DNA from: Flavobacterium channae
GTDB taxonomy: Bacteria > Bacteroidota > Bacteroidia > Flavobacteriales > Flavobacteriaceae
DNA length: 64,000 nucleotides
Assembly (NCBI RefSeq): GCF_021172165.1
Contig: NZ_CP089096.1
Location: 2,604,001 to 2,668,000, forward strand
Reading direction: 5' to 3'
Made by a program: the position numbers and the translations under genes. The notes under the pieces are model-generated. The model saw nothing but the letters and a program-made list of their open reading frames with translations, searched no databases and was not told the origin of the DNA. Shown piece after piece: positions 26,323-35,650 of the stretch (positions within the stretch are counted from its first letter, which is position 1; each line of letters starts with the position of its first letter).

Positions 26323-26916
26323 ATGGAAGATTGTTTTGAAACTTTGATTTCAAGTTATTTGGATTCGAAAGTAGGAATTGTAGAGCATTTTGTATCTGAA
26401 GAATTGTCGCAGCATTTAATAAAGCGACTACTTGAACTTAAAGAACAAAATCTACTTAAAGCAGCAGGAATAGGAAATGCAGCAAAACTAATTAAGAATA
26501 CCGAAATTAGAAGCGATGCTATTTATTGGTTAGATAGAGCCAATAACAACGAATATGAAAATGCTTTTTTAGATCAAGTTGATGCTTTTGTTTTGTATTT
26601 AAATAGAAGTTGTTATACCGGAATTACAGGTTATGAATTTCATTTTGCTTTGTTTGACAAAGGAAGTTTTTACAGAAAACATTTGGATCAATTTCAAGAT
26701 AATTCGAGCCGACAATTTTCTATGATTACGTATTTGAATGAAAATTGGCAACCTGAAGATGGTGGAGAATTATGCATTTATGATGGTGATGTAACTCAAA
26801 AAGTAACACCTACAAACAGAAAAACGGTTTTCTTTAAAAGTAATGAATTAGTTCATGAAGTTTTAGAAGCTCATAAACCAAGACTAAGCGTTACCGGTTG
26901 GTTAAGAAGAGATTAA
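26323..26916 (+). CDS. 2-oxoglutarate/Fe(II) oxygenase (prolyl 4-hydroxylase-like)
   Basis: A 197-residue cytoplasmic protein of the SM-20/prolyl 4-hydroxylase group. The iron ligands are visible as His120-x-Asp122 (YRKHLDQF) and His178 (ELVHEVL), with Arg187 (PRLSVTGWLRRD) positioned to bind the 2-oxoglutarate carboxylate. The middle (SMITYLNENWQPEDGGEL) is the usual core strand and loop. The target protein is unknown; bacterial relatives hydroxylate proline in ribosomal protein or elongation factor in some species. The start was moved to ATG 26323, since a TATCTTTG promoter box lies inside the longer frame. It is a single gene with a terminator. Confidence 0.88.
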   Translation: MEDCFETLISSYLDSKVGIVEHFVSEELSQHLIKRLLELKEQNLLKAAGIGNAAKLIKNTEIRSDAIYWLDRANNNEYENAFLDQVDAFVLYLNRSCYTGITGYEFHFALFDKGSFYRKHLDQFQDNSSRQFSMITYLNENWQPEDGGELCIYDGDVTQKVTPTNRKTVFFKSNELVHEVLEAHKPRLSVTGWLRRD

Positions 26917-26920
26917 AATA

Positions 26921-26950
26921 AAAAGCCAGTTAATAATTAACTGGCTTTTT
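26921..26950. terminator. Bidirectional terminator between convergent genes
   Basis: A 13-bp stem (AAAAGCCAGTTAA at 26921-26933, TTAACTGGCTTTT at 26937-26949) with a 3-nt loop. It serves both the oxygenase gene (plus) and the choice-of-anchor I gene (minus). Confidence 0.85.
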
Positions 26951-26970
26951 CAACTAAATAAATAAAAAAA

Positions 26971-29900
26971 CTACTTAACAACCAACCTTTTTGTAATACC
27001 TTCAGAAGTTTTTACGATGTAAACTCCCGTTTGTAATTTTGATATATTTATTGTCAACGCATCTTTTTCTGATAAAATAAGTTTTCCTGTTAAATCAAAT
27101 AATTCAATATCTGCTTTTCTATTAAAATAAACCAACTCAGAGTTTGATGCTGGATTAGGAAAAATCACAAAAGTTTTTGGATCAACGCTAAAATCTGACG
27201 ATGACAATGTATTTTCATCCACTTCATAAATTGTGATTGTTCCACTAATTTCGTTAGCAACTAAAACATAACCTTTTCCAGTTGTGCTGTTAGCCGGAGT
27301 AACATAAGTAATTCCTTCTGGTCCGTGGTCTCCCGAATAAGCTGAAGAACTTCTTGAATTTTTATAATCTACAAAAACAGGATTATTAGGATCTGTAATA
27401 TTGTAAACCATAACTCCACCAACTCTTTCTAAAGAAACAAAAGCAAAAGTTTCAGTTGCAATTTGAGCAATAGTTACTCCTTCTGGTTCTGGACCTTTTG
27501 CACGGCTTCTACCTTTTGGCGTATTATCTTCGTGATCTGCATTAAAAAGTGCTGGTAAATTTGCCGCTGTATAACGCTCAAAATCATCTCCACTATCAAA
27601 AACTATTTGTTTTGTGGTTGTATTAAAAATTGAAAACGAACGAGTTCCCACACAATGAATTGTTTCAAATTGAGCATCAGCATCGATATTTCCGTTTACG
27701 TTTGTTGCTCTAAATCTTCCTAAATTGTAATTTTGTTTTAAAACTGAAGCATTTGGGAAATTTGCAGCATCTAAACCATAAGCTCCTGCACTTACAGCAA
27801 CTCTTTCAGTAAAAGCACCATATTCTTTTTCGTCTCCTTCGTTTGCAGTTACCAAATACGTTGTTCCTCCAACAGTGTAACTTGCAATTCCATCTGGAAT
27901 AAAATAAGCTTGAATTGGCCAGTTAGCAATCAAAACTTGACCATTGTTATCAGAAACATCAAATCCATTTCCAGGCAAGCTAATATCTTTTGTTCCCATT
28001 GCCCAAACATCAGAAATCGTATTATTTGCAAGATTGATTTCTGCAATTGCATTATTTTCTTGTAAAGAAACCCATGCTTTTTGAGAATCTGAACTTATTG
28101 TAATGTATTCTGGTTCTATATCTTGAGACAATGTACTTGTAGCCTTTATTTTTCTTACTCCTGAAGCAATTAAAGCAGCTTCTTGAGCATTGTAATCTGT
28201 GAATAATAATGTTGTTACATTTGATTGTGATAACGAAGGGATTCCGCCTGAAATATCAATAATACTTACTGAACCTTCTGGATCAATAGAATAATCTGTA
28301 TTTGGCTGACCTTCATTTGCAGTCATCACTTTAGTTCCATCTGGTGAAAATGTTATCATATCTGGAAGCGCTCCAACAGTTACTTGATTTAAAAACACTC
28401 CGTTTGTATCAAAAAATAAAACAGAACCGTTTAAAGTTTCATCTGCATTAGGCGATGCAACTGCAACTACTCCATTTTTAACTGCAACACTTGTTACACC
28501 TCCATAAGGATTAATATTTATCGAATTAATCACAGAAAGACTTGTTGGATCTGAAAAATCGATAATATCTAAATATCCAGCAACCGCACTTGTTGTAAAC
28601 AAACGTTGAGAAGCAGGATCATGAACTACAATTTCGCAAGTACTAGCGCTTACACCAGAAGGATCAAAACTTCCAATATAATTTAATTCAATTTGATTAC
28701 TCGGAACTGGTGCCTGACTATCATTATCAACAATATAAATAGTAGCAGTAGGTGTTCCTGTTATTGAAATTCCAGAAGCATTTTCTAAACTCAAAACAAA
28801 ATATTCTGAATGTTGTTCTTCTAAACTATCATCTATAATTGGAATCGTAATAGTCTGAGTAGTTGATGACGTTTCTGAAATAAAAATTGTTTGTGAAGTC
28901 AATGTAAAATCAGAATTATCAGCCGTACTAAATGGTGCTGACTTTACAACTAAATCTACTAAACTAGAAGCTGGATTTATAATATTTAAAACCAATGATA
29001 ATGTACCTTGATTTTCATTTACAGTAATAAAATTAGAAGCAAAAGAAATACTAGGGTTTGCCGTTGTAAAAACTCCAGATTGAACCGTTGTAATAGCATT
29101 ATCGTTTAAATCTTCAATTGCGTTTTCCATCAATGCAACATAATAGGTTTGATTAACTGCTAAACTTGAAAGAGGCGTAATCGAAATTACATTTCCAGAA
29201 ATTGTAGCATCAAAAGGGACAATAGCACCAGATGCGTTATTTAATCGCAATTCTACAACAGCATCTACATTGTTGTTATCAATTGCACTATTATCAATTA
29301 AACGTATTGCTTCATTAAAAGAAATTGTTGGCACAACATTAGTTGCAACATTAATCGCGTTATTTAAAGGAGATAAAGTAGCTACTGGAGCTATAACATC
29401 AGGACCACTAAAAACTGTTCCTTCTAAAGTAAAGTTATCAAAACGATTATTTCCTACTGTACCACCACTTCCTTGTTCAAATTCAACTTTTAATTTAAAA
29501 TTAGGGTTATTATCTGAAGCAGCAATTGATGAAAAATCTAAAGTTGCAAATGCTGGATCACCATTATTTGGAATTACATTGGCAAAAAAAACATAATTGG
29601 AACCATCTGTAGAATAAGACCAAATTTGTGTTCCAGCACCCGAACCTGAACGACGAGTTGCAAAGTTTACGACACAGTTTTCGTAACCTGTAGTTGGTAA
29701 TGCAAATTCTAATGCTCCACCAATAGGATCGTTGAAACGTAAATGTGTTCCAGAAGCATCACCATTTCTTGCATTTAAATTAAGTAAATTAAAATTTTGA
29801 CCTGTTCCATTAGCAAAATCAATAACACTTATTCCTACAGGAATTGCATTTAAAGTTGCTCCTCCAATAGTTTGTGTAGGAGCTGTTATCGCAGAAATTG

Positions 29901-30021
29901 ATGTACTGTTGTTAAAGTTCCAATAATGTACTAATGTTTGTCCGTAAGTAGTAGAAACAAACAATCCCAAAAGAAGAAACAAAATGTAGCTTTTCCTTTT
30001 TACTGTGTAATTTTTATTCAT
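26971..30021 (-). CDS. Choice-of-anchor I family secreted protein with T9SS type A sorting domain
   Basis: A 1016-residue secreted protein. Order: signal peptide (ending STTYGQ); N-terminal domain starting LVHYWNFNNSTS; a Big_5-like Ig domain (IAPVATLSPLNNAINVATNVVPTISFNEAI); a Calx-beta-like domain (INPASSLVDLVV... TIYIVDNDS); a long choice-of-anchor I beta-propeller (LNYIGSFDPSGVSASTCEI..., PEYITISSDSQKAWVSLQENNAIAEI, GDHGPEGITYV); and a type A sorting domain ending KRLVVK. The propeller resembles alkaline-phosphatase-associated proteins, but no phosphatase domain is seen. It should be displayed or released through the T9SS. The role is unknown. Confidence 0.88.
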   Translation of the reverse strand: MNKNYTVKRKSYILFLLLGLFVSTTYGQTLVHYWNFNNSTSISAITAPTQTIGGATLNAIPVGISVIDFANGTGQNFNLLNLNARNGDASGTHLRFNDPIGGALEFALPTTGYENCVVNFATRRSGSGAGTQIWSYSTDGSNYVFFANVIPNNGDPAFATLDFSSIAASDNNPNFKLKVEFEQGSGGTVGNNRFDNFTLEGTVFSGPDVIAPVATLSPLNNAINVATNVVPTISFNEAIRLIDNSAIDNNNVDAVVELRLNNASGAIVPFDATISGNVISITPLSSLAVNQTYYVALMENAIEDLNDNAITTVQSGVFTTANPSISFASNFITVNENQGTLSLVLNIINPASSLVDLVVKSAPFSTADNSDFTLTSQTIFISETSSTTQTITIPIIDDSLEEQHSEYFVLSLENASGISITGTPTATIYIVDNDSQAPVPSNQIELNYIGSFDPSGVSASTCEIVVHDPASQRLFTTSAVAGYLDIIDFSDPTSLSVINSININPYGGVTSVAVKNGVVAVASPNADETLNGSVLFFDTNGVFLNQVTVGALPDMITFSPDGTKVMTANEGQPNTDYSIDPEGSVSIIDISGGIPSLSQSNVTTLLFTDYNAQEAALIASGVRKIKATSTLSQDIEPEYITISSDSQKAWVSLQENNAIAEINLANNTISDVWAMGTKDISLPGNGFDVSDNNGQVLIANWPIQAYFIPDGIASYTVGGTTYLVTANEGDEKEYGAFTERVAVSAGAYGLDAANFPNASVLKQNYNLGRFRATNVNGNIDADAQFETIHCVGTRSFSIFNTTTKQIVFDSGDDFERYTAANLPALFNADHEDNTPKGRSRAKGPEPEGVTIAQIATETFAFVSLERVGGVMVYNITDPNNPVFVDYKNSRSSSAYSGDHGPEGITYVTPANSTTGKGYVLVANEISGTITIYEVDENTLSSSDFSVDPKTFVIFPNPASNSELVYFNRKADIELFDLTGKLILSEKDALTINISKLQTGVYIVKTSEGITKRLVVK

Positions 30022-30190
30022 TTTTTATGTTGTTTAAAGTTGTACAAAAATGAATTCAAAAAGTTACCAATAAATAAATTAAAAAATAAGAAACTATTAA
30101 ATCAAAGCCTGCTTTTGTATTCTAAAAGTTAAGTCTTAATATTTTAATAATCTTGTATCAAAGATTACTTTTCTTTTTAATAACATACAT

Positions 30191-30223
30191 AAAAAAAGAG
30201 CAACACATACGTGTTGCTCTTTT
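30191..30223 (-). terminator. Terminator after the tRNA-Asn pair
   Basis: A 13-bp perfect stem (AAAAGAGCAACAC at 30194-30206, GTGTTGCTCTTTT at 30211-30223) with a 4-nt ATAC loop and a T-run on the minus strand. It begins two bases after the 3' end of the second tRNA. Confidence 0.9.
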
Positions 30224-30224
30224 G

Positions 30225-30298
30225 CTCCCCCTCTTGGGCTCGAACCAAGGACCCTCTGATTAACAGTCAGATGCTCTAACCAACTGAGCTAAGGAGGA
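30225..30298 (-). tRNA. tRNA-Asn (GTT), second of a tandem pair
   Basis: A 74-nt cloverleaf. The acceptor stem TCCTCCT pairs with AGGGGGA (one G-T pair), the D-arm contains AGCTCAGTTGGTTAGAGC, and the anticodon arm CTGACTGTTAATCAG has anticodon GTT. The T-arm has the usual GGTTCGAGCC. No CCA is encoded. It is identical in sequence to the copy at 30334-30407 and is read from the same promoter. Confidence 0.97.
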
Positions 30299-30333
30299 AT
30301 CACCTCAAAGGTTTATATTTTGCTAAAAAGTTG

Positions 30334-30407
30334 CTCCCCCTCTTGGGCTCGAACCAAGGACCCTCTGATTAACAGTCAGATGCTCTAACCAACTGAGCTA
30401 AGGAGGA
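30334..30407 (-). tRNA. tRNA-Asn (GTT), first of a tandem pair
   Basis: Sequence identical to the copy at 30225-30298 over all 74 nt, with the same GTT anticodon. It is separated from the second copy by a 35-bp spacer and preceded by a near-perfect promoter at 30432-30462. Confidence 0.97.
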
Positions 30408-30431
30408 AAGTGTTTATCTTTTTAGCGAGTG

Positions 30432-30462
30432 CAAATATAAACTGATTTTTTATTATCGCAAA
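30432..30462 (-). promoter_or_regulatory. Promoter of the tRNA-Asn operon
   Basis: On the minus strand: TTTG (30459-30462), exactly 19 nt, TATATTTG (30432-30439). This matches the Bacteroidota consensus at every fixed position. Transcription should start near 30425, about 18 nt before the first tRNA. Confidence 0.85.
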
Positions 30463-30479
30463 TTATTTTGTTGAAAAAA

Positions 30480-32063
30480 TTATAAAAGTTTATCTACTAC
30501 TAACTGATAGATATCTTTTCCAAAAGTTAAAGCCATTAATGTCAACAAGATAATCATTCCGGCTGTTTGAACATAACCTGCAGCTTTATCTGATAATTTT
30601 CTTCCAGTAATCATTTCAACTATTGTAAATAAAGCATGTCCGCCATCTAAACCAGGAATCGGTAATAAATTCATAAATGCTAAACCAATAGAAAATAAAG
30701 CTGTGAAATTCCATATAAACTCCCAATTCCAAGTATCTGGTAAACGACGCGCAATTCCAATTGGACTTTGAACATGTTTGTAAGCTTCTGTTTTAGGACG
30801 TAAGATTAATTTGAATTGTTTTACATTGTAAACTAACAATGCCCAAGATTCTTTTACTGCGGCTGGAACTGCTTGACCAAAAGACAAGTCATTAATTTTG
30901 GTGTATTTTTTTTCAGCTGTTTTATCATCAAAGTCAATACCTAATTTTCCTTTCTTTGAAACCGTTGCAGTTATAGAATTTGCAACCCCATCCCTTATTA
31001 CTCCTATATTAATTTTTTCGTTTTTATTGTTACTCACAAATTGTTTAAAATCCTTAATATTGTTTATTGGTAAATTATTTACTCCTGTTATAATGTCACC
31101 AAATTCGATTCCTGCTTTTTCAGCTGCTGAATTTTCTTCAATCTCATCTATTTTCGCATTCTTAAACTCATAGTTAGAAGACACAAAAATAGTTTTATTA
31201 AATCCAATTTTTCCATCATTATCTACCTTTGTCGAAACAACTAACTCTTTACCATCTCTTCTTACAATTACATCAATAGTCTTGCCTTTATTTTCTTTTA
31301 ATTCATCCGTAAACTCATCAAAATACTTAAACTTTTTATCTCCAATCCCAACTAATTCATCAAATCTTTTGAAAGCAGAATTTGCTCCCACTGAATCTAT
31401 ATAGGTCTCAGAAATATCTTTTCTTGCAGTTATAAAACCTTTCCCTTCTTTACTGATGATCTCACCTTTCATTTCATCAGTTAAAATTACATCTACTTTT
31501 TCCCCATTACGTTCAACCTCAACGTTATCTCCTAATAAAACATCCAATGTCATTCTATTAAAACTTGGTTGAAATTTTCCATCTACCGAAAGAATTTTAT
31601 CTCCATTTTTAAATCCAGCTTTCTGACCAACTTCTCCAAAAGCCAAGCCATTTTCTTGAATTTTTTCTGTTGCAATGAATTTTTGACCAACAGTCGCATA
31701 CATGATAGTAAAAATTAACCAAGCCAAAATTACATTTACAATAATTCCACCAAGCATAATAATCAAACGTTGCCAAGCTGGTTTTGAACGAAACTCCCAA
31801 GGTTGTGGCTCTTGATTCATTTGTTCAGTATCCATACTCTCATCAATCATTCCAGAAAGTTTTACATATCCACCTAAAGGCAGCCATCCAATTCCCCATT
31901 CTGTTTCACCAATTTTCTTTTTAATTAAAGAAAAACCAGCATCCATGAATAAATAAAACTTCTCAACTCTAACTTTGAACATCTTGGCCGCAATGTAATG
32001 ACCAAACTCATGAAGAATTACTAAAACTGATAATATGAATAAAATTTGTGCTACTTGAATCAT
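30480..32063 (-). CDS. rseP: RseP-type site-2 membrane metalloprotease
   Basis: A 527-residue intramembrane zinc protease, which cleaves anti-sigma factors and leftover signal peptides in the inner membrane. The zinc motif HEFGH is at residues 18-22 in the first membrane helix, and the third ligand region NLLPIPGLDGGHALF is near the C-terminus. Two PDZ domains lie between (around EVGQKAGFKNGDKILSVDG and IEENSAAEKAGIEFGDIITGV). It is somewhat longer than the E. coli enzyme (450 residues), mostly between the PDZ domains. A TACTTTTG -7 element at 32086-32093 lies inside the hairpin of the preceding terminator. Confidence 0.95.
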   Translation of the reverse strand: MIQVAQILFILSVLVILHEFGHYIAAKMFKVRVEKFYLFMDAGFSLIKKKIGETEWGIGWLPLGGYVKLSGMIDESMDTEQMNQEPQPWEFRSKPAWQRLIIMLGGIIVNVILAWLIFTIMYATVGQKFIATEKIQENGLAFGEVGQKAGFKNGDKILSVDGKFQPSFNRMTLDVLLGDNVEVERNGEKVDVILTDEMKGEIISKEGKGFITARKDISETYIDSVGANSAFKRFDELVGIGDKKFKYFDEFTDELKENKGKTIDVIVRRDGKELVVSTKVDNDGKIGFNKTIFVSSNYEFKNAKIDEIEENSAAEKAGIEFGDIITGVNNLPINNIKDFKQFVSNNKNEKINIGVIRDGVANSITATVSKKGKLGIDFDDKTAEKKYTKINDLSFGQAVPAAVKESWALLVYNVKQFKLILRPKTEAYKHVQSPIGIARRLPDTWNWEFIWNFTALFSIGLAFMNLLPIPGLDGGHALFTIVEMITGRKLSDKAAGYVQTAGMIILLTLMALTFGKDIYQLVVDKLL

Positions 32064-32086
32064 TTTTATGCTTTTATTTAAACGAC

Positions 32087-32112
32087 AAAAGTAAGGTTTT
32101 CACCTTACTTTT
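32087..32112 (-). terminator. Hairpin after the M1 peptidase gene, overlapping the rseP -7 box
   Basis: A 10-bp stem (AAAAGTAAGG at 32087-32096, CCTTACTTTT at 32103-32112) with a 6-nt loop. The T-tract on the minus strand is only four bases and mostly in the stem, so terminator strength is moderate. The arm also contains TACTTTTG (32086-32093), a possible rseP -7 element. Confidence 0.6.
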
Positions 32113-32133
32113 CATCATTATTTTATTTAGGAA

Positions 32134-34062
32134 CTATTTTTTTATAAAATTTTTATGAATTGCCCCTTCAGATGTTACGATTTTTAACATGTGCATTCCT
32201 GAACTTAGATTATCAATTCTAAAATCGGTAGTATTGTGTGTTGCTAATAACTGACCTAAAGTATTATACACTTCTACTTTTTCAAGTTGCGAATTTGTTG
32301 GCATCATAATGTGGATTTCATCATTAGCCGGATTTGGATAAATTGAAATGGTTTGTTCCAATTCAAAAGCTTCATTAGCTAATGTTGCTACATTATTTCT
32401 TGAAATAATATGTCGGTTTGGATCAAATTGAACTCCTGTAACCACAAAAGGAACCGAAACAATAAAATCCTGATTATTTGTTGTGTTATTTACAACCACA
32501 TCATGAACTAAACCTCCTGCGCCAGTTAGACGAATCTCTAATGGCATTTCAAAAAACGTAACTGAAGCATGGGATTGCGTTTGATTAATTGTAATCTTAG
32601 CTTGACCTGCTCCCCAATTTTGAGCCGACACATCATAAGTAGGATAACCTTGCATGTATATCCAATCGTTAAAAAACTCTGACAAACTACTTCCGTGAAG
32701 TGCTTCTAAATGCCCTTTTAAATCATTGGTAAGCGCATATCCATAAGCTAAACTACTATCCGACAAATAATTTCGTAATGCTTGAAAGAAATTCGCATCT
32801 CCCATTACCCAACGTAACATGTGTGTTACCATTGACCCTTTGTTATAAGACAATCTACTACTAAAAATACGATTTACATTTAGCGCTTCGGCATCAGTTA
32901 AATAAACTGCTCCAGTTGCAGATGATGTAATATTATTTATTTTACTATCTTTCCAAGAAACAAAACTTGCAGGCCCATCCAATTCTTCAACTACAATTCC
33001 TGCTGTATATTCTGTTAAACCTTCATTTAACCAAATATCTTTCCATGTACCACATGTAACCTTATTGCCAAACCATTGATGACCTAATTCATGAGCAATT
33101 AAACTTCTACTCCATCCTCCCATTGATGACATAGTAGCATGCTCCATTCCTCCGCCCCAGCCAAATTGAACGTGACCGTATTGTTCATTTCTATAAGGAT
33201 ATGGTCCAAATTTTGTTTCGAAAACATTCATAATTGGAACAGTTTGATCAATTTGAGCTTGAACAGAACTAGTATTATTTTCAGGATACAAATAATTATT
33301 TATTGGAAAAAACGGACTTTCAACTGTTCCTAAACCTGCTTGAATATTATACGTTGTATAATTAGTTACGTTTAACGAAATCAAATAAGCTGGTATTGGA
33401 TAATTGTGCTTGTAATGACGCGTTGTATTTCCGCCAGTTGTTGTTGAACTTTGCAACAAACCATTAGAAACCCCAATGTAAGTATCTGGACAAGTAATAT
33501 AAATATCAAAACTATTTATTTTATCCGTTAAATCTTGTTTGCAAGGCCACCAATCTCTAGCACCAAAAGGCTCTGAAAGTGTATAAATAACTGGTGTTCC
33601 ACTATGAGTACTTCTCGTGAATCCAGCTTCTGCTTGCGGTGGTGAACCAGCATAAGTAATTTCTACCGTAGCACTATTTCCGGTTGTTAAAGTAGCTGGT
33701 AAATTAATATTTAGTTCATAATTACTTTGACTAAAAGTAAGATTTGAACTGTTCATAGTAACTGAACTTACTACTAATGCAGTTGCCATATCAAACGTAA
33801 CCGTATTCATGTTTGACAATGCTGTAAATGTAGATTTTACAACACCGCTAATATAAGGCGTTGTATTGTTTGGGTTTACCGTAAAACGCAGTTCATGATA
33901 CGTAATATCATAATTTTGCGTGTTTGGATTTACCCTTAGATTTTGAAGAGAAGATGCTGATTTCATCTCAGCTTCAACCATTCTATCAAACTCGTTGTTA
34001 TCTGTTTGGGCAAAACAAAAAACATCAAATAATAGAATTAAACCAAAAGTAATTTTTTTCAT
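32134..34062 (-). CDS. Secreted M1 family aminopeptidase with T9SS type A sorting domain
   Basis: A 642-residue secreted zinc peptidase. Signal peptide at residues 1-19. The N-terminal beta-saddle is followed by the catalytic domain with GGGMEH (303-308, the GAMEN equivalent) and the zinc site HELGH (324-328) plus Glu347 in WLNEGLTEY. The C-terminus is a type A sorting domain (ISIYPNPANDEIHI ... VEVYNTLGQLL), so the enzyme should be exported by the T9SS and cut peptides outside the cell. The large C-terminal helical domain of classical M1 enzymes is absent. It is a separate gene, followed by a hairpin. Confidence 0.92.
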   Translation of the reverse strand: MKKITFGLILLFDVFCFAQTDNNEFDRMVEAEMKSASSLQNLRVNPNTQNYDITYHELRFTVNPNNTTPYISGVVKSTFTALSNMNTVTFDMATALVVSSVTMNSSNLTFSQSNYELNINLPATLTTGNSATVEITYAGSPPQAEAGFTRSTHSGTPVIYTLSEPFGARDWWPCKQDLTDKINSFDIYITCPDTYIGVSNGLLQSSTTTGGNTTRHYKHNYPIPAYLISLNVTNYTTYNIQAGLGTVESPFFPINNYLYPENNTSSVQAQIDQTVPIMNVFETKFGPYPYRNEQYGHVQFGWGGGMEHATMSSMGGWSRSLIAHELGHQWFGNKVTCGTWKDIWLNEGLTEYTAGIVVEELDGPASFVSWKDSKINNITSSATGAVYLTDAEALNVNRIFSSRLSYNKGSMVTHMLRWVMGDANFFQALRNYLSDSSLAYGYALTNDLKGHLEALHGSSLSEFFNDWIYMQGYPTYDVSAQNWGAGQAKITINQTQSHASVTFFEMPLEIRLTGAGGLVHDVVVNNTTNNQDFIVSVPFVVTGVQFDPNRHIISRNNVATLANEAFELEQTISIYPNPANDEIHIMMPTNSQLEKVEVYNTLGQLLATHNTTDFRIDNLSSGMHMLKIVTSEGAIHKNFIKK

Positions 34063-34274
34063 TTTTTAGTAGGTTATAATTTTTAGGGACAATTTTTATT
34101 CAAAACAATTCTGTTATACCAAATATTTTAAGCATAAAATTATCAATTTAAATAAAAATCAAGCGAATATACAACAATATCTTCGTTTTAATACTACTTT
34201 TTGTAAGAATTTCATCAATTCACAAAAACACATAAGTGAAATCGTTTTTTATGTATTATCTGAATCCAATTTCT

Positions 34275-34282
34275 TAAATTTG
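34275..34282 (+). promoter_or_regulatory. Candidate -7 element for serS
   Basis: TAAATTTG, 22 bp before the serS ATG at 34305, within a 242-bp gap (34063-34304). No clear -33 element. Nothing else is recognisable in this AT-rich gap; no T-box-like structure is seen. Confidence 0.45.
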
Positions 34283-34304
34283 CATCCTTAAAATCCTATA
34301 TATT

Positions 34305-35576
34305 ATGTTACAGATAGCGTACATTAGAGAAAACAAAGACGAAGTAGTAAAACGATTAGCTAAGAAAAACTTAGATGCTAAAAGTGCAATCGAAGAAGTA
34401 ATTGTACTAGACGAAAAAAGAAGAGCAACTCAAGTTGAATTAGACACTATCAAATCCGAGTCAAATAAGCTATCCAAAGATATTGGCGATTTAATGAAAA
34501 GTGGTGAAAAAGCAAAAGCTGAAATCTTAAAAGAAAAATCAGTTCAACTTCGTGAAAAAGACAAAGAATTGACCGAAGTATTGAATACATATGCCACTAA
34601 ATTACAAGAAGAATTATACAAATTGCCTAATTTACCAGCCGACATCGTTCCGGAAGGAAAAACTCCAGAAGAAAACTTAAACGTGTATCAAGAAGGTGAA
34701 ATTCCTAAATTACACGAAGGTGCTTTACCTCACTGGGAATTAGCAAAAAAATACGATTTAATTGATTTCGAATTAGGCGTAAAAATCACAGGTGCAGGTT
34801 TCCCAGTTTACAAAGGAAAATGTGCTAAATTACAACGTGCTTTAATCACTTATTTCCTTGATAAAAATACCGATGCTGGTTACTTAGAATACCAAGTTCC
34901 ACATTTAGTAAATGAAGCCTCTGGTTTTGGAACAGGGCAATTACCTGATAAAGAAGGACAAATGTATCACGTTGGAGTTGATGATTTGTATTTAATTCCA
35001 ACAGCTGAAGTTCCAGTAACGAATATCTTCAGAGATGTTTTATTAAACGAAAATGACTTACCAATTCTTTGCACAGGTTACACACCATGTTTCCGTCGCG
35101 AAGCAGGTTCTTATGGTGCTCACGTTCGTGGATTGAATCGTTTGCACCAATTTGACAAAGTAGAAATTGTTCGTATTGAACATCCTGAAAAATCTTACGA
35201 AGCATTAGATGGAATGGTGGAACACGTAAAAGGAATTTTACAAGAATTAAAATTACCATATAGAATTCTAAGATTATGCGGTGGCGATATGAGTTTTGCT
35301 TCTGCCTTAACTTATGATTTTGAAGTGTATTCAACAGCACAAGAGCGTTGGTTAGAAATTAGTTCGGTTTCTAATTTTGAAACATTCCAAGCAAATCGTT
35401 TGAAATTACGTTTTAAAGACAAAGAAGGTAAAAACCAATTAGCACACACGTTGAATGGAAGTTCATTGGCGTTACCAAGAGTATTAGCTGGAATTTTAGA
35501 AAACTATCAAACGCCAGAAGGTATCGTAGTTCCTGAAGTTTTAAGAAAATACACTGGATTTGATATCATTAACTAA
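34305..35576 (+). CDS. serS: Serine-tRNA ligase
   Basis: A 423-residue class II aminoacyl-tRNA synthetase that charges tRNA-Ser. The N-terminal two-helix coiled-coil arm (residues about 1-110) grips the long variable arm of the tRNA. The catalytic core follows with LIPTAEVPVTNIFRD (motif 1 region), PCFRREAGSYGAHVRGLNRLHQFDKVE (motif 2), and NGSSLALPRVLAGILENYQ (motif 3). It is complete. A 14-bp inverted repeat lies downstream, and a TPR protein gene follows on the same strand. Confidence 0.97.
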   Translation: MLQIAYIRENKDEVVKRLAKKNLDAKSAIEEVIVLDEKRRATQVELDTIKSESNKLSKDIGDLMKSGEKAKAEILKEKSVQLREKDKELTEVLNTYATKLQEELYKLPNLPADIVPEGKTPEENLNVYQEGEIPKLHEGALPHWELAKKYDLIDFELGVKITGAGFPVYKGKCAKLQRALITYFLDKNTDAGYLEYQVPHLVNEASGFGTGQLPDKEGQMYHVGVDDLYLIPTAEVPVTNIFRDVLLNENDLPILCTGYTPCFRREAGSYGAHVRGLNRLHQFDKVEIVRIEHPEKSYEALDGMVEHVKGILQELKLPYRILRLCGGDMSFASALTYDFEVYSTAQERWLEISSVSNFETFQANRLKLRFKDKEGKNQLAHTLNGSSLALPRVLAGILENYQTPEGIVVPEVLRKYTGFDIIN

Positions 35577-35591
35577 ACGTTAATCTTTATA

Positions 35592-35641
35592 AAATAATGT
35601 ACTAATTTGACGCTAAAAAGTGTTACTTTAGTACATTATTT
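35592..35641. repeat. 14-bp inverted repeat between serS and the TPR gene
   Basis: AAATAATGTACTAA (35592-35605) and TTAGTACATTATTT (35628-35641) are perfect inverted copies with a 22-nt loop. The arms are AT-rich and the downstream side is T-rich, so it may be a weak serS terminator or an operator for the TPR gene, whose ATG follows at 35651. Confidence 0.5.
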
Positions 35642-35650
35642 GTTTTATTT

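Noticed and set aside
30225..30407. Tandem tRNA-Asn as an attachment site of an integrated element
   Set aside because: Both flanks are core genes (T9SS protein, rseP), no integrase or partial tRNA copy is seen, and the pair is an ordinary operon with promoter and terminator.
34063..34304. T-box leader for serS
   Set aside because: T-boxes are mainly a Bacillota device; the gap shows no specifier stem or antiterminator-like sequence, only a TAAATTTG -7 box.
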